In this document: one piece after another, positions 8,434-17,550 of the stretch
How positions within the stretch are numbered: position 1 is the stretch's first letter
Layout: every line of letters begins with the position of its first letter
Source: Brevundimonas sp.
Lineage (GTDB): Bacteria > Pseudomonadota > Alphaproteobacteria > Caulobacterales > Caulobacteraceae
NCBI RefSeq assembly: GCF_027487935.1
Contig: NZ_JAIYCP010000002.1
Span: forward strand, 1 to 64,000
Direction: 5' to 3'
DNA length: 64,000 nt
Translations under genes and position numbers: made by a program
The notes under the pieces: generated by a model
Databases searched by the model: none
The model's input: only the letters and a program-made list of their open reading frames with translations
Told to the model about the DNA's origin: nothing

Positions 8434-8901
8434 ATGGCCCTGGCAGGAGGTAGCGGCGGCGGACACGTCCGCGGCCGGAGACGGCCGCGAAAGCAGCCGC
8501 TGAGTGAGATCAATGTCACCCCGCTTGTCGATGTGATGCTGGTACTGCTGATCATCTTCATGGTCTCGGCCCCCTTGCTGAATGTGGCGGTGCCGGTTGA
8601 ACTGCCCAAGACGGACGCCAGTGCGGTCGACGCCTCGGATGATCCGGTTGTCATCTCGATCAAGCGCGACGGTGCCATCTATGTCGGGGAGCGGGAGGTC
8701 AGTTTTGACCGCCTTGTGCTGACGGTGGCGGAAGAGGGAGGCGCAAGCGCCCGCGAAAAGCCCGTGTCCGTGCGAGGCGACGGCCGCGCCCCTTATCAGG
8801 CCGTAGCCCGCGTCATGGCGCGGTTGTCCTCGGCGGGGTTCACAAAGCTCAACCTGATCACCGACACCGCCGGCGGCGCTCCAACGGACGTGGAGGGCTG
8901 A
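8434..8901 (+). CDS. tolR: Tol-Pal system protein TolR
   Basis: A 155-residue ExbD/TolR protein with one membrane helix. The signature INVTPLVDVMLVLLIIFMVSAPLL is present, with the proton-relay Asp inside the helix (PLVDVML). The N-terminal cytoplasmic part is basic (RGRRRPRKQPLSE); the rest is a periplasmic domain that dimerises (VISIKRDGAIYVGEREVSF; KPVSVRGDGRAPYQAVARVM). It is placed between tolQ and tolA with almost no spacing, as expected for a co-translated motor. Confidence 0.97.
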   Translation: MALAGGSGGGHVRGRRRPRKQPLSEINVTPLVDVMLVLLIIFMVSAPLLNVAVPVELPKTDASAVDASDDPVVISIKRDGAIYVGEREVSFDRLVLTVAEEGGASAREKPVSVRGDGRAPYQAVARVMARLSSAGFTKLNLITDTAGGAPTDVEG

Positions 8902-8905
8902 CGCC

Positions 8906-9685
8906 TTGGAGCGGCCCGGGACCTCGCTGCTGGCCTCCATCGCCGTTCACGCGGCGGTGGTACTGGCTGTGGTGGGCTATGGCCTTCTGGGGTTCACGCG
9001 TGAGCCGCTGAACGTCGAAAACGCTGTGCCTGTGTCGATCATCTCCGACACGGTCATCGAGGCTGCTGCGCCCGACAATCCCGACGACGAACTGGTCACC
9101 GAGGACGCCGCGACGGCACCGGTCGCCCCGCCGCCGCCCGAGCCGGTTCCCACCGAGCCTGTCCCGCCGGCACCAGAGCCGGTGCCGGTCAAGAAGGCGA
9201 CGCCCGCACGTCCGGTACCGCCCCGCACCACTCCGCCGCCTCGCCCCCAGCCGCCGCGCCCGACTCCGCCTCGGCGGGAGGAAACGCTCGACCTCGACTC
9301 TCTCGCCGGTCCGCCGCGGCCGGGTCCGCGCCCCGGCCCGCGTCCGCCGACCGGTCAACAGGGGCAGGGCACGGCCCCCCGGGCTATCGGCAGGGCCTCG
9401 CTTCAGGCGCTCGCCAGCCAGGTTACGCCTTACTGGAACGTCAACTGCGATCTGCCCGGCTCGGATGATTTGACCATCGGCGTAAGGGTAACGCTGGATC
9501 AAAGGGGGGCGATCGTCGGGTCCCCGCGATTGACCCAGAGCCGTGGCGATCCAGTCTGGCGGGCCGCTGCGGACGGTGTGTTGCGCGCCATGCGGGCCGC
9601 TGCGCCTTTTGACATGCCTGCGGACTATCAGCAGCAGGAGATTGCCTTCTCCTTCCGCACGGCCACCATGTGCGGGAGCCGTTGA
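8906..9685 (+). CDS. tolA: Tol-Pal system protein TolA (energy-transducing)
   Basis: A 259-residue TonB/TolA-type protein. It has an N-terminal membrane anchor (SLLASIAVHAAVVLAVVGYGLLGF), a long Pro-rich spacer (about residues 70-150, e.g. PPPPEPVPTEPVPPAPEPVPV) in place of the Ala/Lys helix of the E. coli protein, and a C-terminal domain (SLQALASQVTPYWNVNCDLPGSDDL...) that contacts TolB/Pal. The start is TTG (8906), supported by ggaggg eight bases upstream and by correct position of the anchor. The Pro-rich spacer is common in alphaproteobacterial TolA. Confidence 0.9.
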   Translation: MERPGTSLLASIAVHAAVVLAVVGYGLLGFTREPLNVENAVPVSIISDTVIEAAAPDNPDDELVTEDAATAPVAPPPPEPVPTEPVPPAPEPVPVKKATPARPVPPRTTPPPRPQPPRPTPPRREETLDLDSLAGPPRPGPRPGPRPPTGQQGQGTAPRAIGRASLQALASQVTPYWNVNCDLPGSDDLTIGVRVTLDQRGAIVGSPRLTQSRGDPVWRAAADGVLRAMRAAAPFDMPADYQQQEIAFSFRTATMCGSR

Positions 9686-9846
9686 GCGTGTTTGATGCGT
9701 GATGCCAGTGTCGAAGAGGCGCTGTATGGTAATCCTGCGCGATCTTGGGCCGCCTGACCTGAAAGTCGCCGCATTCACGCCCAAGCTGGTCCCGGCGGCA
9801 GGTCCGGGTCTGGCCGACCTATGCAGATTCGAGCTGGAGTGACTTC

Positions 9847-11205
9847 ATGCGTCTGACTACCTTGCTGGCCTCGGTCGCCATGATTGCGGTCTGCGCGCCT
9901 TCAATGGTCGCGGCACAGACGCCGCCGCCCCAGGAAGAAGAGGTCATCGTCGACCAGGGCGTTCTGCGACCCTTCCCCATCGCCGTCGTCAATTTCTCGG
10001 GCCAGAACGGTGCCGATCTGGGCGGAGTGATCCGCGCCAACCTGCGAAGGTCCGGCTATTTCGAGCCGTTGGACCCCGCGGGTTTCGTCGAGACCGGAAT
10101 GACGCTGGCGAATGCGCCCAACTATCCGCAGTGGACCTCGATCGGGGCGCAGGCGGTGCTGTACGGCGCGGTGACGCCCCGGCCCGACGGCCGCAACGAC
10201 TTCGGCTTCCGTCTGTACGACCCCTATCGCCAGTGCCAGCTGGTATCTTACCAGTTCACCGCCACGCCCGAGCAGTGGCGCCGCATCGGCCACAAGATCG
10301 CTGACCTGGTCTATCAGCGCATGACCGGCGAGACGGGACTGTTCGACAGCCGGGTGGTCTTCGTGGCCGAAAGCGGTACGCAGCTGAACCGGCTGTCGCG
10401 CCTGGCCATCTCGGATCAGGACGGGTTCAATCCCGTCTATCTGACCCAGGGAGACGAGGTGATCATGTCGCCGCGGTTCTCGCTCAACGACCCCAATGAG
10501 ATCACCTATGTGGCGCTCGGGCGGGACTACAGCCGCATCTATCTGTTCAACCTTTCGACCGGCCGGCGTGAGAGCCTCGGCGAGTTCGATGGTCAGGTGC
10601 TGGCCCCGCGCTTCTCGAACGATGGATCGAAGATGGCGTTTTCGATCATCCGGGGCGGCAATACCGACGTCTATGTGATGGACCTGTCGAGCCGCCAGTT
10701 GCGCCGCCTGACCAGCGATCCCGGTATCGACACCTCGCCGTCCTTCAGCCCGGATAACAGTCAGATCGTCTTCACCTCGGACCGGTCCGGCAGCGCGCGC
10801 CTCTACACGATGCGGGCCGACGGCACGGGCCAGCGGGCCATTTCGCGCGGCGGCGGCATCTACACGGCCCCGAACTGGAGTCCGCGCGGAGACCTGATCG
10901 CCTTCACCAAACAGGGCGGCGGACGATTCTCGACCGGGGTGATGGCCACCGACGGCTCCGGCGAGCGTATCCTGTCGTCCAGCTATTTCGAGGAGGGGCC
11001 GTCCTGGGCCCCCAATGGCCGTTACATCATGTTCGCGCGGCAGTCTCCCGGCGGGGACACCCGCCTGTGGACCGTCGACCTGTCGGGACGGGTCGTATCG
11101 CAGGCGGGCTATTCGGGCCGCGGTACGGATCCCGCCTGGTCCCCCCTGCTCGACGAGCAGCCCGTCAACCTCGGCGGCGGCGGTCCCGACGGCTGTCAAA
11201 CCTGA
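9847..11205 (+). CDS. tolB: Tol-Pal system beta-propeller protein TolB
   Basis: A 452-residue periplasmic protein. The Sec signal peptide MRLTTLLASVAMIAVCAPSMVAAQ is followed by the N-terminal TolB domain (PFPIAVVNFSGQNGADLGGVIRANLRRSGYFEPL) and a six-bladed propeller with repeated motifs such as SFSPDNSQIVFTSDRSGSARLYTM and NWSPRGDLIAFTKQGGG. It shuttles between Pal and outer-membrane proteins, releasing Pal for peptidoglycan binding. A 161-bp gap after tolA may hold its own promoter; no clear one is readable. Confidence 0.96.
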   Translation: MRLTTLLASVAMIAVCAPSMVAAQTPPPQEEEVIVDQGVLRPFPIAVVNFSGQNGADLGGVIRANLRRSGYFEPLDPAGFVETGMTLANAPNYPQWTSIGAQAVLYGAVTPRPDGRNDFGFRLYDPYRQCQLVSYQFTATPEQWRRIGHKIADLVYQRMTGETGLFDSRVVFVAESGTQLNRLSRLAISDQDGFNPVYLTQGDEVIMSPRFSLNDPNEITYVALGRDYSRIYLFNLSTGRRESLGEFDGQVLAPRFSNDGSKMAFSIIRGGNTDVYVMDLSSRQLRRLTSDPGIDTSPSFSPDNSQIVFTSDRSGSARLYTMRADGTGQRAISRGGGIYTAPNWSPRGDLIAFTKQGGGRFSTGVMATDGSGERILSSSYFEEGPSWAPNGRYIMFARQSPGGDTRLWTVDLSGRVVSQAGYSGRGTDPAWSPLLDEQPVNLGGGGPDGCQT

Positions 11206-11326
11206 CCAGAAAGGAGCCTATCGGCTCAAACCCGCGTTATCGTGACTGGCGAAACCGCTGGCACATCAGTAGCAACCCGCTAAAGCCAAGCTGGAGGCTT
11301 GGGCCTCACCTCAAGGAGACGACCTG

Positions 11327-11884
11327 ATGATGAAAATCCCGACCCTCGTCCGTCTGGCCGCCGTCGGCATGGCCGTCACGGCCATTGCCGCCTGTACCCC
11401 GCGCACGCCCGCCGACACCGGCGCCGGCAACACCGTGCCGACCCCGGCCAATGACCAGTACACCGGCAACGCCGTGGCCCCCGTTTCGGGCGGCAATCTC
11501 GGTGCCCCCGCGCCCGGCTCGGAGCAGGATTTCGTCGTGAACATCGGCGATCGTGTCTATTTCGATCTCGACAGCTATGCGATCCGTTCGGAAGCCTTTC
11601 CGCGCCTCGACGCCCAGGTGGCCTGGCTGCAGCGCTATCCGGGCGTGACCATCCGCATCGAGGGCAATGCCGACGAACGCGGCACCCGTGAATACAACCT
11701 GGCCCTCGGTGCCCGCCGCGCTGAATCGGTTCGCACCTATCTGGTCGAGCGCGGCATCAATGCCGGGCGAATCGATACCATCAGCTACGGCAAGGAGCGT
11801 CCGATCGCGGCCGGCTCGAACGAGGAATCCTGGGCCCGCAACCGCAACGCCCACACCGCCATCGTCTCGGGCGCTGCGCGCTAG
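11327..11884 (+). CDS. pal: Peptidoglycan-associated lipoprotein Pal
   Basis: A 185-residue OmpA-family lipoprotein. The lipobox is IAAC with Cys23 as the lipidated residue. A disordered Thr/Pro/Asn linker follows, then the OmpA-like domain with the peptidoglycan-binding motif (DRVYFDLDSYAIRSEAF; EGNADERGTREYNLALGARRAESVRTYL). The start has strong caaggag; either of two adjacent ATGs may be used. It links outer membrane and wall and is recycled by TolB/TolA at division sites. It is followed by a strong terminator, so the downstream genes likely have another promoter. Confidence 0.97.
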   Translation: MMKIPTLVRLAAVGMAVTAIAACTPRTPADTGAGNTVPTPANDQYTGNAVAPVSGGNLGAPAPGSEQDFVVNIGDRVYFDLDSYAIRSEAFPRLDAQVAWLQRYPGVTIRIEGNADERGTREYNLALGARRAESVRTYLVERGINAGRIDTISYGKERPIAAGSNEESWARNRNAHTAIVSGAAR

Positions 11885-11911
11885 GGTCAAGGCAGCATCG
11901 ATAAGGGAGAA

Positions 11912-11943
11912 GGGCGGCCGGCTCCCGGCCGCCCTTTCTTTTT
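11912..11943 (+). terminator. Rho-independent terminator after pal
   Basis: A perfect 10-bp stem gggcggccgg/ccggccgccc with a ctc loop is followed directly by tttcttttt. This is a textbook intrinsic terminator in a GC-rich genome and marks the end of the tolQRAB-pal transcript. Confidence 0.92.
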
Positions 11944-11995
11944 GACCTCTTTTTCTTCGCATCGCACAATCGCACGCAGCAAATCGGGGGCGGCA

Positions 11996-13156
11996 ATGGA
12001 CAGTATGGAGGCGGCCGGCGGTCTGATCACCGGCGGACTGATCGCGAAACTGCTGTCACGGCGGGAAAGCCGTCGCAACGCGGCAGCCGGGAATCACCCC
12101 GGGGTCTGCAGCGACTGCGGCGCGCCGGTCTCGGGGAAATACTGCTCGGAGTGCGGCCAGCCGACCCATGTGCACCGCTCCCTGCTCCATCTCGGCGAGG
12201 AGGTGCTGCACGGCGTCATGCATTTCGACGCCCGCATCTGGCGCACCCTTCCGCTGCTGGCATTCAATCCGGGACGACTGACCCGGGAATGGGTTCAGGG
12301 CAAACGCACCCGGTACGTCTCGCCGCTGGCGATCTTCCTGTTCACCGTCTTCCTGATGTTCTTCGTCTTCAGCTTCTTCGGCGGAGCCCTGATGAAGAAC
12401 CCGCCCATCGCCGAGCGGATCGCGGCTGCCGAGATCGAACTGACCGAGGACCGCCGGGATGCAGACGCCGCGCTGAGCGCGCTCTATGCGGTCCAACGGG
12501 CTGCCGCAGCCCCCGGCGCATCTTCGCAGACGGCCGCGGCGCTCGAAGAGGCACAGGCGAGGTTTGACAAGGCCGCCAACGACCTGGCCGTATCCGCCGA
12601 AAGCACGAGACGGCTCAAGGCTGCCGCGTCAGCCGGTCCCCGGGCCGACGGTTTCGAGCCAGGCAGCGTCAAGGCCGAGCTGGCGGATGTCGCGAAGAGC
12701 GATCGGCTGGAGGTCAACGTCGGCAACAGCAAGTTCGAGGAGAAGCTGCGCCACAAGCTCGCCAACCCCGACCTGCTCTTCTACAAATTACAGCAGACGA
12801 TCTACAAATTCGCCTTCCTGCTCGTGCCCCTGTCCATTCCCTTCGTCGGCCTGCTGTTCCTTTGGAAGCGGGGATTCACCTGGTACGACCACGGCGTTTT
12901 CGTCCTTTATTCGCTGACCGCCATGGCCATCCTGTTCATGGCGATGACCTTGCTGTCTGCAGGCCCCGTCTGGCTTCAGATCGGATCGGGTTTCCTGATG
13001 CTGGCCATCCCGATTCATATGTTCGCCCAGCTGAAGGGTGCTTATGGGCTGTCATGGTTCTCGGCAACCTGGCGGACCATTGCCTTGCTGAATCTGAGCG
13101 CCTTCGTTCTGATCATCTTCTTCCTCCTGATCCTGTTCCTGGGCTTCGGGGGCTGA
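11996..13156 (+). CDS. DUF3667-type zinc-ribbon membrane protein
   Basis: A 386-residue membrane protein. The N-terminal zinc-ribbon (CSDCGAPVSGKYCSECGQPT) followed by HRSLLHLGEEVLHGVMHFDARIWRTLPLLAFNPGRLTREWVQGKRTRYVSPLAIFLF matches the DUF3667 pattern. One helix follows at FLFTVFLMFFVFSFFGG, then a long Ala-rich coiled segment of ~150 residues, then four C-terminal helices (from FAFLLVPLSIPFVGLLFLW to LLNLSAFVLIIFFLLILFLGFGG). Start is set at ATG 11996; upstream codons overlap the pal terminator. Function is unknown. It splits the usual pal-cpoB pair. Confidence 0.8.
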   Translation: MDSMEAAGGLITGGLIAKLLSRRESRRNAAAGNHPGVCSDCGAPVSGKYCSECGQPTHVHRSLLHLGEEVLHGVMHFDARIWRTLPLLAFNPGRLTREWVQGKRTRYVSPLAIFLFTVFLMFFVFSFFGGALMKNPPIAERIAAAEIELTEDRRDADAALSALYAVQRAAAAPGASSQTAAALEEAQARFDKAANDLAVSAESTRRLKAAASAGPRADGFEPGSVKAELADVAKSDRLEVNVGNSKFEEKLRHKLANPDLLFYKLQQTIYKFAFLLVPLSIPFVGLLFLWKRGFTWYDHGVFVLYSLTAMAILFMAMTLLSAGPVWLQIGSGFLMLAIPIHMFAQLKGAYGLSWFSATWRTIALLNLSAFVLIIFFLLILFLGFGG

Positions 13157-13199
13157 CTACGCCTTGCGGACGCCGCAAATCGGTGGGACGAAAACAACC

Positions 13200-14096
13200 A
13201 TGCTGAAGTTTCCCGCCGCCCTCCGTTCGCGAAACGCCCTGGTCTCGGTCCTGGGCATCGTCCTGATCGCGGGCACGACCACGGTCGTGGCCCAGACCAC
13301 GCCGCTTGAGCCGGTGCAGTGGGACAAGCGGCGGCTTGAACAGCTGGACCGCAATGTCCGCCGGCTCGAACGCGCCGTGACCCAGCGCAACGCCGCCGGT
13401 GATCCTGTGATTATCGAGCCGGATCCCGAGGTCGTCGCCCTTCAGGGTCGGGTGGGTCTGATGGACCGCCGGCTGGCCGACATGGAGGCGACCGTCCAGC
13501 GCGTAAACGGCGACATCGAGCGGCTGACCTTCCAGCTGGATGAGGCCGGGCGCGACAACACCGCCCTGGCCAATCGTTTGCGTGACGCCGAGGGCCGTCT
13601 GCGTGTCATCGAGGCCGCGGCGGCGCGCGAGGCCGAGCTAAACTCCCCCATTCCCACCACCTCGCCGACCGGTGACGCGGTGCGCGACCTGACCGCGGCC
13701 GCCCGCCTCGCGGCCACCGACCCCCAGCGGGGCGAGCGGGCCCTCCAGACCGTCATCCTCGCCTGGCCGGATACGCCGCAGGCGCGGGAGGCCTCCAGCC
13801 GTCTGGGCGACCTGCGCGTCGCGGCCGGCGATCCGGCCGGTGCCGTGTCGGCCTATGCCACGGCCCTGCAAGGCTGGCCGACGGCCCCCTGGGCCCCCTC
13901 GACGACCCTCGAACTGGCCAATGCCCTGAATGCGACGGATCGCAAGACCCAGGCCTGTACCGCCCTGACCGAGTTCACCCGCCGCTACGCCGAGACTTCG
14001 AGCCCCGCAGTGCGAACCCGGGCCACCGAGGCCCGCAACCGTATCGGCTGCCCGGCCGCTGCGCCCGCCGCACCGCCGGCCCGGAGAGGGGGCTGA
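13200..14096 (+). CDS. cpoB: Cell division coordinator CpoB (YbgF)
   Basis: A 298-residue periplasmic protein. ATG 13200 gives a clean signal peptide (MLKFPAALRSRNALVSVLGIVLIAGTTTVVAQ). A coiled-coil trimerisation region follows (RRLEQLDRNVRRLERAV; LMDRRLADMEATVQRVNGDIERL), then TPR-like repeats (AARLAATDPQRGERALQTVILAWPDTPQAREASSRLGDL). CpoB tunes peptidoglycan synthesis with Tol-driven outer-membrane constriction. Here it is separated from pal by the DUF3667 gene and the pal terminator, but still lies immediately before tilS, overlapping it if the CTG start is right. Confidence 0.92.
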   Translation: MLKFPAALRSRNALVSVLGIVLIAGTTTVVAQTTPLEPVQWDKRRLEQLDRNVRRLERAVTQRNAAGDPVIIEPDPEVVALQGRVGLMDRRLADMEATVQRVNGDIERLTFQLDEAGRDNTALANRLRDAEGRLRVIEAAAAREAELNSPIPTTSPTGDAVRDLTAAARLAATDPQRGERALQTVILAWPDTPQAREASSRLGDLRVAAGDPAGAVSAYATALQGWPTAPWAPSTTLELANALNATDRKTQACTALTEFTRRYAETSSPAVRTRATEARNRIGCPAAAPAAPPARRGG

Positions 14097-15457
14097 CCCC
14101 AGACCCCGCCGACTGGATCGGGTCCGCGCGGGCCATCCTGTCCGCGCGGCTCCGGACTCACACCGACCAGCCGCTCGCCCTGGCCCTGTCCGGAGGCGGC
14201 GACTCGATGGCCTTGCTGCACCTTGCTGCCGACTGGGCCCGCGCCAACGGCCGCCGCCTGTTGGCCCTGACCGTCGACCATGGTCTGAACCCCGACAGCC
14301 CCGACTGGACGGCCGTCGCCGAGCGCGCCGCCCATGCGGCCGGGGCCGACTGGCGCGGACTACCTTGGACCGGCCCGAAGCCCGCGACCGGCCTGCCGGC
14401 CGCGGCCCGCACCGCCCGCCACCGCCTGATCGCAGAGGCGGCACGGGAGGCGGGCGCTCGGGTCGTGCTGTTCGGCCATACCGCCACCGACATCGCCGAG
14501 GGCGAGCTGATGCGGGACCGGGGATCGACCCTCGGCCGGCTGCGCGAATGGTCACCCTCTCCGGCCTGGCCCGAGGGGCGGGGCCTGATGCTGCTGCGTC
14601 CGATGCTGGACGCGGGGCGGGAAGACGTACGGCAATGGCTGGCAGGGCAGGGGGCCACCTGGCTCGATGATCCGGGCAATGATGACCCGAGGTTTGCGAG
14701 AAGCCGGGCCCGGCAGGCTCTAACCCTTCTCCCGATGGGAGAAGGTGGCCCGGAGGGCCGGATGAGGGTCGACTGGATGAGCGGCGAAGCCGCCCCCGGA
14801 CAGTCGCCCCTCACCCTTTCGCGCAAGGACGACCGCTTCGCGCCTGTGCGCTCAAGCCCTCTCCCGATGGGAGAGGGATCAATCAGGATCGACCGGCTTG
14901 TCGACGCTCCCACCCTCGCCGCCGCCCTCGTCTGTGCTGGCGGAGGCGACCGGCTCCCGCGCGGCGACCGGCTCGCCACCATCCTCGCCCGCCTGCACTC
15001 CAGCGAGGCCTTCACCGCCACCCTTTGCGGGACCCGGGTCGAAGCCAGCGGCGAACACGTCCTCGTGACCCGGGAATCCGGCGAGTTCCTCCGACGACCG
15101 CGCCCGCCCCTCGCTCTGTCCCCTGGCGTCGAGACGGTCTGGGACGGCCGTTGGGCCATCACGGTCGGGTCGTTCGGATGGTCCGTTGCCCCCGCGGCCG
15201 GGCGCATGGCGAGCCTTTCGGACGCCGACCGGGCTGTGCTGAGGGCCTTGCCGCCTGCGGCACGCGGTTCCCTGCCTGTGCTGATCCGGAACGATGCGAC
15301 TGCGCCGGTTCTTGCAGGGACGGCGGGCAGGGCGACGTCGCTGGTCGAGGAGAGACTGGCGCTGGCGCTGGACCGAATGACGCACGAACGGGACCTTGGT
15401 GGCACCATCCATGGCGCATTGCCGCGGAACCACCTATTTTCCGAAGCAGATCACTGA
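14093..15457 (+). CDS. tilS: tRNA(Ile)-lysidine synthase TilS, with an in-frame repeat insertion
   Basis: TilS attaches lysine to C34 of tRNA-Ile(CAU), allowing AUA reading. The PP-loop SGGGDSMALLHL is present, then LLALTVDHGLNPDS, VVLFGHTATDIAEGELMRDRGS and the family's DDPGNDDPRFARSRAR. The track start (14207) falls inside the PP-loop, so the gene must begin earlier. No ATG, GTG or TTG exists in frame between the cpoB stop and the PP-loop. CTG at 14093, overlapping the cpoB stop as CTGA and preceded by ggagaggg, is the best candidate, giving 454 residues. Residues ~211-263 come from an inserted repeat element, after which the C-terminal domain resumes (APTLAAALVCAGGGDRLPRGDRL). Confidence 0.88.
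   Translation: MTPDPADWIGSARAILSARLRTHTDQPLALALSGGGDSMALLHLAADWARANGRRLLALTVDHGLNPDSPDWTAVAERAAHAAGADWRGLPWTGPKPATGLPAAARTARHRLIAEAAREAGARVVLFGHTATDIAEGELMRDRGSTLGRLREWSPSPAWPEGRGLMLLRPMLDAGREDVRQWLAGQGATWLDDPGNDDPRFARSRARQALTLLPMGEGGPEGRMRVDWMSGEAAPGQSPLTLSRKDDRFAPVRSSPLPMGEGSIRIDRLVDAPTLAAALVCAGGGDRLPRGDRLATILARLHSSEAFTATLCGTRVEASGEHVLVTRESGEFLRRPRPPLALSPGVETVWDGRWAITVGSFGWSVAPAAGRMASLSDADRAVLRALPPAARGSLPVLIRNDATAPVLAGTAGRATSLVEERLALALDRMTHERDLGGTIHGALPRNHLFSEADH
14722..14880 (+). repeat. Palindrome-ended element inside tilS (copy A)
   Basis: About 158 bp bounded by palindromes cccttctcccgatgggagaagg and ccctctcccgatgggagaggg. It is read through in frame within tilS, adding about 52 residues (LLPMGEGGPEGRMRVDWMSGEAAPG...) that do not belong to the family. 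The reverse complement of 46780-46935 matches it along its whole length with scattered differences, so it is a dispersed repeat family rather than native tilS sequence. Confidence 0.85.
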
Positions 15458-15496
15458 CGACCGGGCGCTGCGGCGCACCGAGGGAATGATACGAGA

Positions 15497-17431
15497 ATGA
15501 ACCTGCGCAATCTGGCCATCTGGGGCGTCATTATCCTCGGTGCCATGGCCTTCTATGTCGCCGCCAGCCGCCCGGGCGGCCTCACCGCGCCGCCCGGTGC
15601 CAAGGAGGCCGCTGCGGCGCGCCCCGTGGTGATGAGCTATTCGGACCTGCTCAAGGCCCGCGATGACGGCAATATCGTCAGCGTCGAGGTGCGCGGCGAG
15701 GCCGTGAAGGCGACCCTTCGCGACGGCAAGGTCGTGACGGTCACGACAACCCTGCCCAACTCCGCCCTGATCGACAGCATCCAGGCCAAGGGTGCCGAGG
15801 TCGACGTCAAGACCACGCGCCAGTCGCTGTGGGTCAGCGCCCTGATCGGCCTGCTGCCCTTCATCCTGATCATCGGCCTGTGGATCCTGATCATGCGCCA
15901 GATGCAGGGCGGTGCGCGCGGGGCCATGGGCTTCGGCAAGTCCAAGGCCAAGCTGCTGACCGAGCACAAGGGTCGCAAGATGTTCGAGGACGTCGCCGGT
16001 GTGGACGAGGCCAAGGAAGAACTTCAGGAGGTTGTCGACTTCCTCAAGGACCCGGGCAAATTCCAGCGGCTGGGCGGCAAGATTCCCAAGGGGGCCTTGC
16101 TGGTTGGCCCTCCCGGGACCGGCAAGACCCTGCTGGCTCGCGCCGTCGCGGGCGAGGCGGGCGTGCCCTTCTTCTCCATTTCGGGCTCTGACTTCGTCGA
16201 GATGTTCGTGGGCGTGGGTGCCAGCCGCGTGCGCGACATGTTCGAACAGGCCAAGAAGAATGCCCCCTGCATCATCTTCATCGACGAGATCGACGCGGTC
16301 GGCCGCCATCGTGGTGCCGGCCTCGGCGGCGGCAATGACGAGCGCGAGCAGACGCTGAACCAGCTTCTGGTCGAGATGGACGGGTTTGAGGCCAATGAGG
16401 GCATCATCCTGATTGCCGCCACCAACCGCCCGGACGTGCTGGACCCGGCCCTGCTGCGTCCCGGCCGCTTCGACCGTCAGGTCGTGGTGCCCAATCCCGA
16501 TGTGAACGGTCGCGAGAAGATCCTGCGCGTGCACATGAAGGACGTGCCCCTGGCCGCCGATGTCAACACCAAGACCATCGCGCGCGGCACCCCCGGCTTC
16601 TCGGGTGCCGATCTGGCCAATCTGGTCAATGAGGCGGCCCTGATGGCGGCTCGCAAGGACCGGCGCATGGTCACCCACCGCGACTTCGAAGACGCCAAGG
16701 ACAAGGTCATGATGGGAGCCGAGCGCAAATCCATGGCCATGAACGAGGAGGAGCGCCGCCTGACGGCCTATCACGAGGGCGGCCACGCCATCGTGGCCAT
16801 GAACGTCAAGATGGCCGATCCGGTGCACAAGGCGACCATCGTCCCGCGGGGCCAGGCCCTCGGCATGGTCATGCAACTGCCGGAAGGCGACCGCTATTCG
16901 ATGAAATACCAGCAGATGGTCGATCGTATCGCCATCATGGCGGGCGGCCGCGTGGCCGAGGAGCTGATCTTCGGCAAGGAGAACATCACCTCGGGTGCCA
17001 GCTCCGACATCCAGCAGGCCTCGAAACTGGCCCGCCGCATGGTCACCCAGTGGGGCTTCTCGGACGTCCTCGGGACGGTGGCCTATGGCGAGAATGAGCA
17101 GGAGGTCTTCCTCGGCCACTCGGTCGCACGCAGCCAGAACGTCTCGGAGGAAACGGCCCGGATCATCGATTCCGAGGTCAAGCGTCTGGTCACCGAGGGC
17201 TGGGACGAGGCCCGCCAGATCCTGACCGACAAGGCCGCCGATCTCGAGACCCTGGCCCAGGCCCTGCTGGAGTATGAAACCCTCTCCGGCCAGGAGATCA
17301 GGGACCTGCTCGAGAAGGGCGTGGCCCCGAACCGCGACGAGAGCAATTTCCCCAATGTCGGCCCATCGGTTTCCGTGCCGATCACCCCGGTAGCGGACGC
17401 GGCTCCGGCCGAGGCCCAGACCGTCCACTGA
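15497..17431 (+). CDS. ftsH: ATP-dependent zinc metalloprotease FtsH
   Basis: A 644-residue membrane AAA+ protease. Two N-terminal helices ([18 protein letters not shown] and [26 protein letters not shown]) flank a short periplasmic domain. The ATPase has Walker A GPPGTGKT, Walker [10 protein letters not shown] and the second region of homology ([19 protein letters not shown]). The protease site is HEGGH. It degrades misfolded membrane proteins and regulatory substrates. It follows tilS by 39 bp, the usual alphaproteobacterial order, and is closed by an intrinsic terminator. Confidence 0.98.
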   Translation: MNLRNLAIWGVIILGAMAFYVAASRPGGLTAPPGAKEAAAARPVVMSYSDLLKARDDGNIVSVEVRGEAVKATLRDGKVVTVTTTLPNSALIDSIQAKGAEVDVKTTRQSLWVSALIGLLPFILIIGLWILIMRQMQGGARGAMGFGKSKAKLLTEHKGRKMFEDVAGVDEAKEELQEVVDFLKDPGKFQRLGGKIPKGALLVGPPGTGKTLLARAVAGEAGVPFFSISGSDFVEMFVGVGASRVRDMFEQAKKNAPCIIFIDEIDAVGRHRGAGLGGGNDEREQTLNQLLVEMDGFEANEGIILIAATNRPDVLDPALLRPGRFDRQVVVPNPDVNGREKILRVHMKDVPLAADVNTKTIARGTPGFSGADLANLVNEAALMAARKDRRMVTHRDFEDAKDKVMMGAERKSMAMNEEERRLTAYHEGGHAIVAMNVKMADPVHKATIVPRGQALGMVMQLPEGDRYSMKYQQMVDRIAIMAGGRVAEELIFGKENITSGASSDIQQASKLARRMVTQWGFSDVLGTVAYGENEQEVFLGHSVARSQNVSEETARIIDSEVKRLVTEGWDEARQILTDKAADLETLAQALLEYETLSGQEIRDLLEKGVAPNRDESNFPNVGPSVSVPITPVADAAPAEAQTVH

Positions 17432-17448
17432 CCGGCTGAACGACAGGG

Positions 17449-17484
17449 CCCGCCGTCGGAAATCGCCGGCGGCGGGTTCTTTCT
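17449..17484 (+). terminator. Rho-independent terminator after ftsH
   Basis: The arms cccgccgtcgg and ccggcggcggg form an 11-bp stem (one T-G pair) with a small loop, followed by ttctttct. Position 18 bp after the ftsH stop fits a terminator. Confidence 0.85.
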
Positions 17485-17492
17485 GATGAACC

Positions 17493-17509
17493 TGTTTGCA
17501 TTATAAACA
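17493..17509. promoter_or_regulatory. AT-rich inverted repeat TGTTT-N7-AAACA
   Basis: tgtttgcattataaaca is a perfect 5-bp inverted repeat in an A/T-rich patch that stands out from the GC-rich surroundings. It lies ~42 bp before the acyltransferase start and contains a possible -10 (tataaa). It could be a promoter with an overlapping operator. No regulator gene lies next to it. Confidence 0.35.
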
Positions 17510-17550
17510 AGTCTGTGAGATACGGCTTCCATCAAGAGGGGAGTCCTTCC

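Noticed and set aside
9702-9842. 46-codon ORF between tolA and tolB
   Set aside because: No ribosome site, weak codon bias and no recognisable segment; treated as chance in the tolB leader.
15434-17428. 664-residue minus-strand ORF
   Set aside because: Antisense shadow of ftsH; no family motifs.
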